From Antedon mediterranea (lineage: Eukaryota > Echinodermata > Crinoidea > Comatulida > Antedonidae): a stretch of DNA of 60,000 nt. The translations under genes and the position numbers were made by a program. Where the stretch lies: positions 751,001 to 811,000 of the forward strand of contig NC_092677.1 in assembly GCF_964355755.1 (NCBI RefSeq). Direction: 5' to 3'. Shown in pieces: positions 1-10,341 of the stretch; position 1 is the first letter of the stretch, and every line of letters starts with the position of its first letter. The notes under the pieces were generated by a model. It did no database searches. It worked only from the letters and a program-made list of their open reading frames with translations, and had not been told where the DNA came from.

Positions 1-269
1 CATGTTTATTGTATTTCTTTATATATTAGCTTTATTTTGAAGATGTTTTAAAAACATTACTGTGAAGAGATGAGAAAACTACACAGATTTTGACCGACCA
101 TTTTTCATATGATATAAAAGCTTTTAAAATTTGTCTGAAAATGCTAAGAAATACTAAACCACCTGATTATAAATAATAATAGGCCTACAATTAGCTGGAA
201 AATTGAGAGGCTTGTTTCGTTTAACAATATCGTATATAGCCACAATACGTGATTTTGGCCCTTTATCGG

Positions 270-356
270 CAGAACCTCCCATAAGGGGTCACCGCCCGTA
301 AGCGGCCACTTTTCCAGGTCCCGAGGGTGGCCACTTATTACAGGAGGTTCAACTGT
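270..356. repeat. small fold-back (MITE-like) sequence
   Basis: The left side (AGAACCTCCCATAAGGGGTCACC region) and the right side (GGTGGCCACTTATTACAGG, then AGGTTCAAC) are imperfect inverted copies around a GC-richer centre. This looks like a short palindromic MITE. No target duplication could be identified and no coding capacity is present, so family assignment is not possible. Confidence 0.35.
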
Positions 357-529
357 ATTAAAAAAACAATTATCCTTAGTTACGCATAGAAACAGGTTCT
401 AAGGTAACATAAATAATACATTTTGACATACCTTGACCCAACAAATGACCCTTTCACAAGGTCAGACATTTTCTGGGATTCAGTAGATAATTAAATTTGG
501 GAAAAGGTAGTAAAGCTATGTAATCAATA

Positions 530-1369
530 GAGAGAAATGGCGAACCGGCGTCTAAAATCCGAGTGGGTATAAAATCATAACAAACCGTTGAGGGCGGCAC
601 ATTTCCTATGTTTATACACGTGAATCATGGCGTCGTCTAACGTCTAACCAATGTTGTTGCTGTAACGCTCATAATTCTTGTTATGTATAAAAGTCATCCA
701 TCATTCACAATCATATTCCTAAAAATATCTCATCTAGACTAGGCCTATAGTATTATAGTAGAATGGTGTTAACAAGTATTCATTACTGGCGATAGCCCCC
801 TGCAGGATCAATGAAGCATCACTTAGCCACATAACAAAATGGCAGTTGTCAAGCTGAAACTAATGCTAGGCCTACATCTACTAGAGATGCTCTATTTAGT
901 CTTACTACCTAGCTAGGAGAGTCTTAGCAGCACCCTAGCTAAATTAGTAGTAGTAGTAGTAGTAGTAGTACAGTATGCAATAACGAATTTCCAATATTAT
1001 TATTATGATTATTATTATTATAATAACCGATAATCCGTGCTAGGCTCGAGTACTCGAGGTACTACAGCATATACAGGCCAACTATCTAGGGCCTAGAGCT
1101 GGGTACAGTATATAACAAAAACGCGTCTTAATTCAATCCAAATTAAAATAAAATATGTTAAGATTTGTCCATATAACATTAAATTGTTAAGGAGTTGCAA
1201 AAAAAAAGATACTGCTATTATGTGTGTTTTAAACGTTCTTTTCTACCTACTTTTTTAACTCAACCCATCGGAATTTCCCATACAAAAACATGTGGCGAAA
1301 TGGTTTGTTTACAATCTATACCCACTAAGTGAAATTTGAGTGACGTCATCGCGGTTCGCCATTTCTCTC
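530..1369. mobile_element. 840-bp non-autonomous DNA transposon (MITE) with TA target duplication
   Basis: Perfect terminal inverted repeats GAGAGAAATGGCGAACCG lie at 530-547 and, inverted, at 1352-1369. Both are flanked by TA (528-529 and 1370-1371), as expected for Tc1/mariner-type insertion. The repeat into which it inserted has a paralogous copy near 1530 that reads straight through (ATCAATTCTTTGTA), which acts as an empty site. The interior carries no plausible transposase and contains microsatellites. A few more bases outside the TA also pair, probably by chance. Confidence 0.7.
941..1026. repeat. microsatellites (TAG)n and (ATT)n
   Basis: A run of TAG trinucleotides (about 943-970) is followed by an ATT/TTA-rich trinucleotide tract (about 990-1024). 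Both lie inside the MITE. Confidence 0.85.
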
Positions 1370-2432
1370 TATTGTTTGTAGTCATGAAACCCCATATTAA
1401 AAATATTGTACTTAGTTACACATAGAAACAGTTACTATGGTAAAATTTTGACCTCAAAATGAATGAATTTACAAGGTCAAGTTTGTCATTAGTAGAATGC
1501 AGTAGAAGTAAAATTGAGAAAAATTACAAATGCAATCAATTCTTTGTATTTATAAAAACGCCATTTTTTACGTTTTTTAAAAAATTACTTTCATTAGTTA
1601 CACATAGAAATGGTTGCTAAGGTAACACTATAGGTAAAAATTTGTATGAACTATCTTGTAAATTTTGATCAAACATTAATAGTTGTAGTAAAGTGGGGAC
1701 CTTAGTCCAAGAGCATTAGTTCATAAGTATAGGCAGACCCGGACATTTCTGGTAACAAGCTAATTTTTTCAGGAAAGGTCCAGAACTATGATTGGAACAT
1801 CATACTAAAAGTCCTGAAAAATCCTCCTTGTGCTCTCCGAGAAATTCAAGATGGCGTCCAAAATGGTTGCCATTTTAATTAGTCTATAACTTTGTAACCG
1901 CTTGTCGGAGAGTATTGATTTTGGTGTCAAATAGTTCACAGTATATACATTCCTATTTGCTCTAACAGAAAATTTTGTCAAAAAATGACCGCTACTACAG
2001 TTTCTGGTAGTTTGACCTTTGACCTGGTCTTATCATATCTCGGTAATGGCTTGTCATAGAGAATTGAGATTAGGCCCAAATTGTTCAGAACATGCATATT
2101 TATATTTGGTGTAATAAAATATTTTATCTCAAAATGACCGGAAGTGAGGTTATTGACCTCTTATTGATCTATTCCAATATCTTTTACCGTATCTCAAGAA
2201 ATATTTACCGTATAACGTTACTTTTGGTGTCAAATTGTTTGGAACATATACATTTCTATTTAGTCTAATACAAAAGTTTGCCCTAAAATGCTCGGAAGTA
2301 AGTTAAATTATTGAACATTTAAAAAATCAAAGAGCTGCATAGGCAGAGTATATGAATACTGTAGATAAAATCAAAACCAAAATTTTAACTCTGCCTTAAA
2401 ACATGTTTTTGGCGTAGCACATCTGCAATACG

Positions 2433-2755
2433 ATGTCGGTTGGTAAACACTAACTCATATTCATATTTTTTCGTTATTTTTACACTGGATCTTGGAGGCA
2501 AATATAAATGTTTTTAAACATTTTTCAAAATTTTTTAACATTTTCAGCAATTTCGGTCGGTTGGTCAGTTAGTAAGTTAGTAAACACTAACTCATATTCA
2601 TATTTTTCCGTTATTTTGACACTCGATATTAATACTTGGAGGCAAATATACATGTTTTTAAAATGTTATCAACATTTTCAAACATTTTCACCAATTTTGG
2701 TCGGTTGGTCGGTCGGTAGGTTGGTCGGTCAGTAAACAATAACTCAAATTTGCAC
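2433..2755. repeat. ~130-140-bp tandem repeat, about 2.5 copies
   Basis: The phrase GTCGGTTGGT followed by AAACACTAACTCATATTCATA recurs near 2433, 2560 and (decayed) 2700. It is separated each time by a segment containing TTGGAGGCAAATATA and a T-rich ACATTTT stretch. It lies inside the spacer of the large inverted repeat. Confidence 0.65.
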
Positions 2756-2910
2756 ACGCTCATGCAGCCATGTATATGGACTGACTTATTAAAAATAATG
2801 CATTTTGAAACATTCCTTGTTTTAAATGTTCGTTATATGGTTTATTTATGATAAAAAGAGAATGTACCCTAGGTATTTCGCATCAAACACCCTTTACCAA
2901 GCATGCATAG

Positions 2911-3040
2911 ACTTTTTTTTTCAGATTCAGATTTTATTTGGTACTTGTGGAAATCCATGAAAAAAATAGATTGAAAGACACAGGCAATGATCCCGGTACC
3001 TCTACTAAGTGAGCGCTCTACCATTTGAGCTAGTCCCCCA
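2911..3040 (-). mobile_element. tRNA-derived SINE
   Basis: Read on the minus strand, the head looks like a tRNA. It has an A-box-like TAGCTCAAATGG followed by TAGAGCGCTCACTTAG, then a degenerate B-box region (GGTACCGGGATCATTGCC). An AT-rich body with CCAAATAAAATCTGAATCTG follows and ends in an A-run (T-run at 2913-2921 on the plus strand). This head-body-poly(A) layout is that of a SINE. The B-box is decayed, so Pol III activity is doubtful. Confidence 0.65.
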
Positions 3041-4689
3041 GTTACATATTTAACTGTTCAAAGATGAAAAAATGATGGCCATTTGCCCTATATAGGATTT
3101 ATTATATATTGAAAATAATGCAAAATAAGGGTCTTTAAATCTCTGTAACACTTGATCAGCAGCATTCTGTTACAGTCATTCATCATCTGATGTTGCATCT
3201 TCAACATCTTGGTAGTCGTTGCTTTTTTCACATCATTATCATGTTCATCTGTAGGTGTTGTTGCATGTTTGCCCAAAACAGTTATGACGTTAATTTGTTT
3301 TCATCTTTAAACAGTTAAAAGGTTAAAGTCTAGGCTTGCCAGTTAGAGAACATTCAAGAGTGCATTCTCTTTTAAAACAAGGAATGACCTGGTTTCATGT
3401 TTTAAAATACATTATTTTTACAAATAAAATGGTCTTTACATTTGTTTCTGACAATCCTGAGTATAATATATGCCATGTACATACTGTAGTGTTTGCCAAT
3501 TGGGCATTTTCATGCGAAATGTATATGACCTGAACATTTCATTTTCACAGTATCGTAAAGTCTATACATTTCCTAAATTACATAAAAGTTATACTTTTAT
3601 GAACAAAAATAATAAAATAACAAAAACAACGACGTGATTTTAACAAAGCACTAATTCGCGTATGTAGCGCGAGTTAAAGACGAATAAAGCATTTAAAATG
3701 TATTCATGACATCTACATATATGGGTGACATTTTGTAGCAATAACATTTCAACCATAACTAGTATGAGAATTTAGGTTTCCCTGTTTTTAGGTCATGTCC
3801 ATTTTTTGTAACAACTTAGTGTTACCGATATTCTTTGTTCTATCAAATCAGTGGTATTCATGTCCCAGTGGAGTGTGTTGAGGCAATTTAGCTATTTCGT
3901 TGCTCAAGAGATTCATATGATCAAAGTATTATTTACCCTCAAGGTTATTGTTGAAAACAACAAAACACTCTTCAACTACCCAATAAAATGTAACGCTTGT
4001 TGTGGAATAACCCATTTTTTTTTTAAATTAACCAACTTAGTTATTGACTATGCAGCTCTTTGATTTGTTTAATTTTCAATAATTTAACTTACTTTCGAGT
4101 ATTTTAGGGCAAAATGTTGTATTTGACTAAATAGAAATGTATATGTTCCAAACAATTTGACACCAAAAGTAACGCTATACGATAAATATTTCTTGAGATA
4201 CGGTAAAGATATATGAATAGGTCAATAAGAGGTCAATAACCTCACTTCCGGTCATTTTGGGATAAAATATTTCATTACACCAAATAAAAATATGCATGTT
4301 CTGAACAAGTTGGGCCTAATCCCAATTTTCTATGATAAGCCATTACCGAGATATGATAAGACCAGGTCAAAGGTCAAACTGCTAGAAACTGCAGTAGCGA
4401 CCATTTTTTGACAAAATTTTCTGTTAGAGTAAATAGGAATGTATATATCGTGAACTATTTGAGACCAAAATCAATACTCTACAACAAGCGGTTACAAAGT
4501 TATAGACTAATTAAAATGGCAGCCATTTTGGACGCCATCTTGAATTTCTCGGAGAGCACAAGGAGGATTTTTCAGGACTTTTAGTATGATGTTCCAATCA
4601 CAGTTCTGGACCTTTCCTGAAAAAATTAGCTTGTTACCAGAAATTTCCGGGTCAAACCCTAATGCTCTTGGACTACCTGTCCTGTTTTG

Positions 4690-5960
4690 CATTCTGACCC
4701 CTTTTGACCTCAAATGACCTATTTACAAAGTCAGATTTTTTGGGAGGTCTTTCTGTATCTCTTTACACAAAATAGATTTAAACATTTATAAAAACCATTG
4801 ACGCAATTATTTCAAAGTTTAACATTATTTTCCATCAACTAATTAATATTTCAATGCAAAATACTGTTTTTCTGGCAATTAATTGATATAAACCTGGCAA
4901 CACATTCTCCTATTTCATCTAAACTATTCGTATGACTCTAGTAGCATTATGACAAGCCACATATACATTTTATTATTGGATTAGCCATATTTAAATTGTG
5001 TTTGATGTGTTTTGTTTGTTGATATTTTGTTTGTATTTTTTTGTATTTTTCGTATTTTCCTGGCAACACAAAACCTATGTACGAAATTTACCCCAGTGTT
5101 TTTTTCGTGATCATTGTTGAAAAACCTATTGATTATCAAATTAAAAAACCTCATTGATTTAAAAACACCACTTTGGAAGTTATAGGTACGTTTATGAGGT
5201 ATACTTTTATAAAAAAAATAATTTTTAAAAACACCCCTTTTTAAAATAATGGTATCAACCAAACTCCATTTTGTAATTTTTTGTTTTCTACATTAAATGG
5301 AACTCAATACATGTTGTTTACACTGCTATAAACAAAAACTGTATACTGTAAGTATTTTTGGTTAAAATAAGTATACAAGTTTGTACTTTTTCACTATAGA
5401 AAATCTGTGAAAAATGGCAAAAACATCAAAATTTGGATAATTGACCCTTGTCATGGCAACGGAGGCTAAAAATTAAAATGAATGTTGTAGATATGCTTTT
5501 TATTGAAATGTCTATTCATGGTAAAACTTTGAGAGAAATCCATTTTTTAACATCTGCCACCAAATCTTTGATTTTTACAGACAATGACTCTTAAGTTATG
5601 ACGATTTTTTTGCTAAGCAAGTTTGATAAATCCAGCCCAAAGATTTAAGGCAAAGTTAAGACGATTTTTTTGCTAAGCAAGTTTGATAAATCCGGCCCCT
5701 GATGTTGTAATGCATGCTATAGCCTAAACTACTGTGGGAACAAAATGATGTATGTCGTGTAACCAAATTTGTTAAATGTGTCTCTGAATGAATTAGGCAA
5801 AAATGTAAAATATATTTTTCACACTTAAAACAGATAATTTTTATTGAAAAACTTCATCTGGTTCTGAATTAATACAAATCTTGGAATTGTTACTTCTTTG
5901 AAACCAAAGAAAAAATACAAATATTTTATTCCAAGATTTGTATAATTTTTGTTATTAAAT
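4690..5960. other. intergenic or intronic AT-rich stretch with a short direct repeat
   Basis: No coding region was recognised. A ~40-bp segment (GACGATTTTTTTGCTAAGCA onward) occurs twice, near 5600 and 5660, with a 60-bp period. The stretch lies downstream of the last recognised exon of the minus-strand Ig gene. It may therefore be intron or 3' untranslated sequence, but no splice signal with supporting coding sequence was found. Confidence 0.4.
5871..5943. repeat. short inverted repeat, 16-bp arms
   Basis: ATACAAATCTTGGAAT is followed about 40 bases later by its inverse, ATTCCAAGATTTGTAT. The loop itself contains TCTTTG/CAAAGA arms. It could form a cruciform just downstream of exon 5 of the Ig gene, or be a tiny MITE. 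Confidence 0.6.
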
Positions 5961-6011
5961 ATCTTTAAGGAAAAAATTGGAAAATAATATAAAATAAAAT
6001 TAGTGACTGAC

Positions 6012-6263
6012 CTGAGACAGTGATCTGCATTGTGTCTGCAGTGGATCCAATGAGATTTGTAACATTCACTGTTATTTCATGAACTGTGCCTTCCTCTGAT
6101 GCAATGAATGTGAATTTTGCAGAGGTTTCATATTGATCAAGACCATCAATGCTCCAATTATAAGATACCTCTTTAGGGTTAGCTTCAACATTTTCCACTT
6201 CAATCGTAACCCATTTTCCAGGTTTGGGTTTATCTGGTTTTGTTGTCTCATATCTTGATGTAT
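6012..6263 (-). CDS. Ig-superfamily gene, exon 5: Ig/PKD-like extracellular domain
   Basis: This 252-nt exon has a good acceptor (TTTTCCAG) on its 5' side at 6264-6265 and a donor (TCAG|GTCAGT) at 6010-6011. Both borders are phase 1, matching exon 4. It encodes a threonine/lysine/proline-rich hinge (TTKPDKPKPG) and then a beta-sandwich-like domain with VSYNWSIDG, FTFIASEEGT, HEITVNVTN and MQITVSG strands. That pattern resembles PKD or cysteine-less Ig-like folds, with tryptophan in the C strand and no canonical disulphide. The protein does not end here, and the next exon was not found between this one and the left end of the window. It is the last recognised piece of a secreted or membrane receptor-like protein. 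Function is unknown. Confidence 0.7.
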
Positions 6264-6388
6264 CTGGAAAATATACATGAACAACATTTAAACTATACAT
6301 GTATTATTATTATCAATACAAATCTGATATTCAACATTATTATTTTTATTTCACCATAACAATAACATACACATTTTTTAATACTTAC

Positions 6389-6637
6389 GCAGTTCTTCTA
6401 CATTGCTTTGTTTAGAGAAAGCAGTGTTATTAGCTTCACATGTGTAGTTCCCAGCATCATTCTCTGTTGGTCCGCTCATTGTGTATATTAAAGGTAATGT
6501 AGATTGTTGGAAAATGATACCATCATCTTTGCTAAGGATTATGTTAGGAGATGGATTACCGTCTACTGAACCAGAGCATGTGAGTACTATAGTAGTATCA
6601 TTATAAGTGGAACTAATGGTGACAGTACCAGTTAAAT
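6389..6637 (-). CDS. Ig-superfamily gene, exon 4: C2/I-type Ig domain
   Basis: This 249-nt exon has an acceptor TTGTTGACAG before 6637 and a donor CTGC|GTAAGT at its 3' end (phase 1 both sides). It encodes one Ig domain. The first cysteine is in VLTCSG, followed by a GNPSPNIILSKD stretch and the LPLIYTM strand. The second cysteine is in ENDAGNYTCEANNTA, the classic D-x-G-x-Y-x-C signature. It is clearly paralogous to exon 3 (shared pattern C-S-G-x-V-x-G-x-P-x-P-N-I and CEANNTA), indicating internal domain duplication. The gene probably encodes an adhesion or recognition molecule, which is inferred only from domain type. Confidence 0.85.
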
Positions 6638-7916
6638 CTGTCAACAAATAAAATTTTTCATTGATAAACACATTATATTGATTGCTTAACGAACATAGCT
6701 TAACTACTAAGGCTCGATGTCCAAATTATTCAAAATCAGCGCTACTACACATGTCTTTAAGTATGTAACATGTGGTTTAGTGCAACTTTAATGAATTAAA
6801 CATAAACACACAGTAGTTTAATATAGACATAGTTTATAAGAAATAATATAATTATTAAGGGTTTTTTTTTTAAACGCTATCCATAAGGTGTAATATTATA
6901 AATATTATTTTAATGTATGTGCAATATTTGTATACAGTACTTACCTACTATGAAAAAAAATGTGTTTGTGTGCTGCCTTAAATTAACTAGATTTACAGGT
7001 ATAATATTAAATCAAAATATGCATACATTAATGAATGAATGAATAAAGAGGGGAGAGACCAATAAAAGATAAAAAAAAAATAAAAAATCTTTGTTGGTAC
7101 AGTACATTTTTTGTTTTAAAGCTAATGGGAATTTTTGATATACACAAAATGTCATGAATCGTGTTGACTAGAAATTAATTTTTAGTTTTGTGAAACACGT
7201 CATTTTTACTCCACAGAAAGTTGGACCTTGATATAATTTATATACTTTTACTATAAAGTGTCAATACAAAAACATACTTTTAGTTTTTAATCAATCATGG
7301 AAATTCACACAAACATGACAGAAAGAAAGAAGAATAATAAGGGAAAATAAAAGATATCATACAATTACACACTAAGTGCGATAACTAATTACAATTTCAG
7401 GAAACATATTCTTCTATCAAATTCTGACCAATAAAAATCTTTATGGTGAGGACACCTGTTTTACAGTTTAATCAGTTATTGTTTAAATTTAAAAAAAAGC
7501 TCAGTCATTAAAGAATGTAACGGAGGTATCACCAATTTGCTTCTCATACTGTATGTACTTCTCATTTTGTTTATTCTTCAATATATTTATAATACATGGC
7601 ATAATTTTTTCAAACCTTGTCATTTACAAACTTTTTAATCCTCTGAGATAAAAGAGTAAGTACTGTAAATGTGTGAACTGTAATTTAGTAGAATGATATG
7701 AGCAACAAGTGCATTCAAAAACAATAGCAAAAGTAGCATATAATATAACTATAAATATTCATTAGCCACATTTTCATTTAAAATATAACATTGAATTTGA
7801 AATGAAAACATCAGAAAGAGAATTAGTAAACGATTGCTTTCCAGGATTCAAAACAGTTATTTACTTAATCTATTGATTTTAAAAATGTTTATATTTAATA
7901 GTAGTACTGTACTCAC

Positions 7917-8186
7917 AGTAATTAAGTGTTACATTAGCATTACTCGTCACACTTCCAGCAGTATTATTTGCTTCACATCTGTAGATTCCGTTATCTGAAT
8001 CTGACACAGTAGCTATGGTGTATGTTAGAGGTAATGTTGTCTGTGTTATAATAATAGTGTTATCTCTATAGAGGTTTATATTAGGAACTGGGTCTCCTTC
8101 TACAGTACCAGAGCATGTGATTGTAACATTATGAGCAGTGGTATTAGAATTAACATTGATCGTAATCACATTACTACTTTCAAAAT
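7917..8186 (-). CDS. Ig-superfamily gene, exon 3: C2/I-type Ig domain
   Basis: This 270-nt exon runs from an acceptor (TCTCTTACAG) at its 5' border to a donor (TTACT|GTGAGT). The first codon is completed by the last base of exon 2, giving an open frame, and both borders are phase 1. The Ig domain has VTITCSG, GDPVPNINLYRD, TLPLTYTIATV and SDNGIYRCEANNTAG. Several N-x-S/T sites are present. The introns on either side (6638-7916 and 8187-9642) contain only AT-rich sequence, with no other exon that I could support. Confidence 0.87.
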
Positions 8187-9541
8187 CTGTAAGAGATAAA
8201 ACGAAATATTTATTATTTCTTATTTTACAAATTTACAATGTTTACCAAAATATATATCATTTCATGAAACAATTTCAAATTGACCATGTGCAACTAATAA
8301 TGACAATTAAAACTCTACAACATTACAAAGAACATTCACTTTTTTAAAAGAATAAAATCTGGAATGAATGTATCTCTTCGACTTGTTTGATAATAATCGT
8401 AATGTTAAATATTGAATAATTAATAAAATAAATAAAAATTGTATTAAAATGTATTCAGTTGATTTGGTACCCAGATTTAGCATTTTAATAGTACTATAGG
8501 CCAAACTTACTGTAAAAACAATGGTTAACTTTAAATCTCTGTAATTATCTTTTACAAAAAAAAGTTTCTTTCTGACAATCGAGAAAAAGGCTACTCCTTT
8601 TAAAACGAGAAATGTGACAATCTTGCAACCTTTGCCATCTGCTTATTTTCCCATACTATCTTGTTTGTGAGTTTATGGTCGAAGGTCGGGAAGGAGGTAT
8701 AATTGAAGGTTTTGTATGCCAAATCGAGTTATATAATCATACTTCGACCATTTTTGGAGAAATTTTTCCATGAATGTTAATATAGGCATCTTCCAAATAA
8801 TTTGACACCAAGATTATTTCATTTAATCAAAGCATTAAGCGAAGGTATGACAATTTTCTTTTCAATGGGTGAAAATATTCAAATTGAGGTCAGATGTCAA
8901 AGATGAATTTAGAAATATGACAGCATATGTTTTTACAATATATGCTTGCTTCAAACATTCATAACACAATGTTTACACTTTCCCATGATTTGCACACCTT
9001 TTTTTTTGACATAGGGAACTGGACTAAATTAAAAAATGTACAGCACAATTTGAAACAATGTAAAGGTATATTTTGGTATTTTGATAAAGTAAAACCAATG
9101 CAAGTAATAAATTAAAATAACTTTATAAAATAAAGAATAAGATTTATATTTTAATCAGATATGGTCATTTTCACAATCAGTGGTGTAACTGGCAATTTTA
9201 ACCTTTTAAGGTGTAAAATAAATTCTTAGTTTTTTGGTTATAATACTACCCCAGGTCCCTTGGATAGCAATAACAAAGTTTCAGCGATTCATTTTGCGGA
9301 TATAGCAGTGTCAGATATGTAAAAAATGTGACAAATTTGGTGTACTGTACAAACACATCATTTTTCCAAAAGCCAGTATATTATATATTTTATATAATTT
9401 CCTATATTTTTTGTGTAATAATTATAGCAAAGTGATTAAACTAACACAGCATTTTAGTTTTCAGAATATTATCCCTTTCCTACACGAGACGTACAATTTT
9501 TGTTTTGGAGGACGACAAATATCCTGTGTTTGCTAGAGCGC

Positions 9542-9581
9542 AAAATCATAAACAGTCGACATGTTGACTGTTTATGATTTT
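9542..9581. repeat. 16-bp perfect hairpin in the 3' flank of exon 2 (intron 2)
   Basis: AAAATCATAAACAGTC at 9542-9557 is followed by an 8-base loop and its exact inverse at 9566-9581. It lies in the intron about 60 bases downstream of exon 2. It may be a tiny MITE or an RNA structure near the splice donor. No family was recognised. Confidence 0.7.
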
Positions 9582-9642
9582 TGAGTCTCATCCTTCATCA
9601 AACAAATTAAATATCATTACAATTATCTTCAAAATAACTTAC

Positions 9643-9993
9643 ATATAACATTCAGAGTAACATCATCCTTGCCAGAAGATACACCAGTAATAACAACATC
9701 ACATTCATAATCACCACTGTAACTACGTAAAGTGTTAGCAATCACAAGAGCTCTGTCATCATTTGGATCAAGACTAAAAATAGCACTATAGGCAGGCAGC
9801 ACGTCTTTAGATACACCCACAACAGTTGTTGCTATAGATTCAGATGCCCCTCCTGTGACATTACTCCATGTTATGATAATAGTCCCACCACTTGTAGGAT
9901 TGTAGTTACATATCATTCTCGTTTCAGTTCCTTCAATCACATCGTCCAAGTTGTCAATAGTTACAGTCACACCAGTGCATGTGCTGAAAAAAA
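9643..9993 (-). CDS. Ig-superfamily gene, exon 2: signal-peptide end and V-like Ig domain
   Basis: The acceptor chosen is CTCTTAG before 9993. It completes a valine codon with exon 1 and gives an uninterrupted signal sequence. The alternative acceptor seven to ten bases further in (TTTCAG) would put a stop in frame. The domain has the first Cys in TRMICNYNP, Trp in IIITWSNV, and ALVIANTLRSYSGDYECDV with the S-G-D-Y-x-C form of the D-x-Y-x-C motif, typical of V-set or I-set folds. The donor is ATAT|GTAAGTT, phase 1. An open frame continuing to an ATG at 10033 exists, but it crosses the acceptor and is probably intronic. Confidence 0.85.
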
Positions 9994-10266
9994 CTAAGAG
10001 AAAAATTAAATAATGTAATTCATTCATCATCAAAATGGCAAATTAATCAAACCTGTAGGGGCATAATCATATCGCATCCAAACCATACCATGTGATTCAG
10101 CATGCAAACTATATTTTTTTTTACAGAACGGTTTGCTCAGGTGAATAATTTGTTTTTCTCCAATTGTTGATCAAAAGGAATAACTATATTGTGACAATCA
10201 TTGAAATGGCATGTATTAAAAAAATAATTCCTTATAATTGTTAGCAACCAGTATAAGTATGTATAC

Positions 10267-10309
10267 CTGCCAATGATAAGACAACAGTGAAGTTTTCCTT
10301 TAAAGCCAT
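10267..10309 (-). CDS. Ig-superfamily gene, exon 1: start codon and signal peptide
   Basis: ATG at 10307-10309 opens 14 codons encoding MALKENFTVVLSLA and ends at GCAG|GTATAC. Joined to exon 2 this gives a hydrophobic run (FTVVLSLAVFFS) and a small-residue cleavage region (STCTG), a good secretory signal peptide. A further acceptor-like TTCTCTTTCAG lies 5' of the ATG. The exon may therefore begin at 10341 with about 32 nt of 5' UTR and an upstream non-coding exon. This coding piece is too short to appear as an open frame of any size and was found through phase matching. Confidence 0.72.
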
Positions 10310-10341
10310 TTGTAATCACAGAGAAATTCTATTTTAATTAC

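Larger units (their letters stand above)
375..1680. repeat. ~180-bp tandem repeat, about three copies, interrupted by a MITE
   Basis: The phrase TTAGTTACRCATAGAAA followed by a GTTNCTANGGTAA block recurs near 375, 1410 and 1590. After subtracting the 840-bp MITE inserted in the first copy, the period is about 180 bp. Each copy continues into a 'tttacaaggtca' and 'cagtaga' segment, and a related piece occurs again near 4715. It is non-coding. Confidence 0.6.
1706..4680. repeat. large inverted repeat (fold-back element), arms ~640 bp
   Basis: The left arm, about 1706-2346, is matched in inverted orientation by about 4047-4680. Landmarks present in both arms are GTCCAAGAGCATTAG, the block around CCTCCTTGTGCTCTCCGAGA, TTGACCTC near the middle, and AATCAAAGAGCTGCATAG at the inner edge. 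The arms differ by scattered substitutions, so the element is old. The 1.7-kb spacer holds a tandem repeat and a SINE and no convincing gene. The short open frame at 4507-4713 (minus) lies entirely inside the right arm and is not taken as a gene. Confidence 0.7.

Noticed and set aside
4507-4713. 68-residue minus-strand open frame as a gene
   Set aside because: It lies wholly in one arm of the large inverted repeat and is not preserved in the other arm.
10018-10033. ATG at 10033 (minus) as the start of the Ig gene
   Set aside because: It lies upstream of an acceptor. Joining the 10267-10309 exon to the acceptor before 9993 gives a better signal peptide and consistent phase, whereas this reading extends into probable intron.
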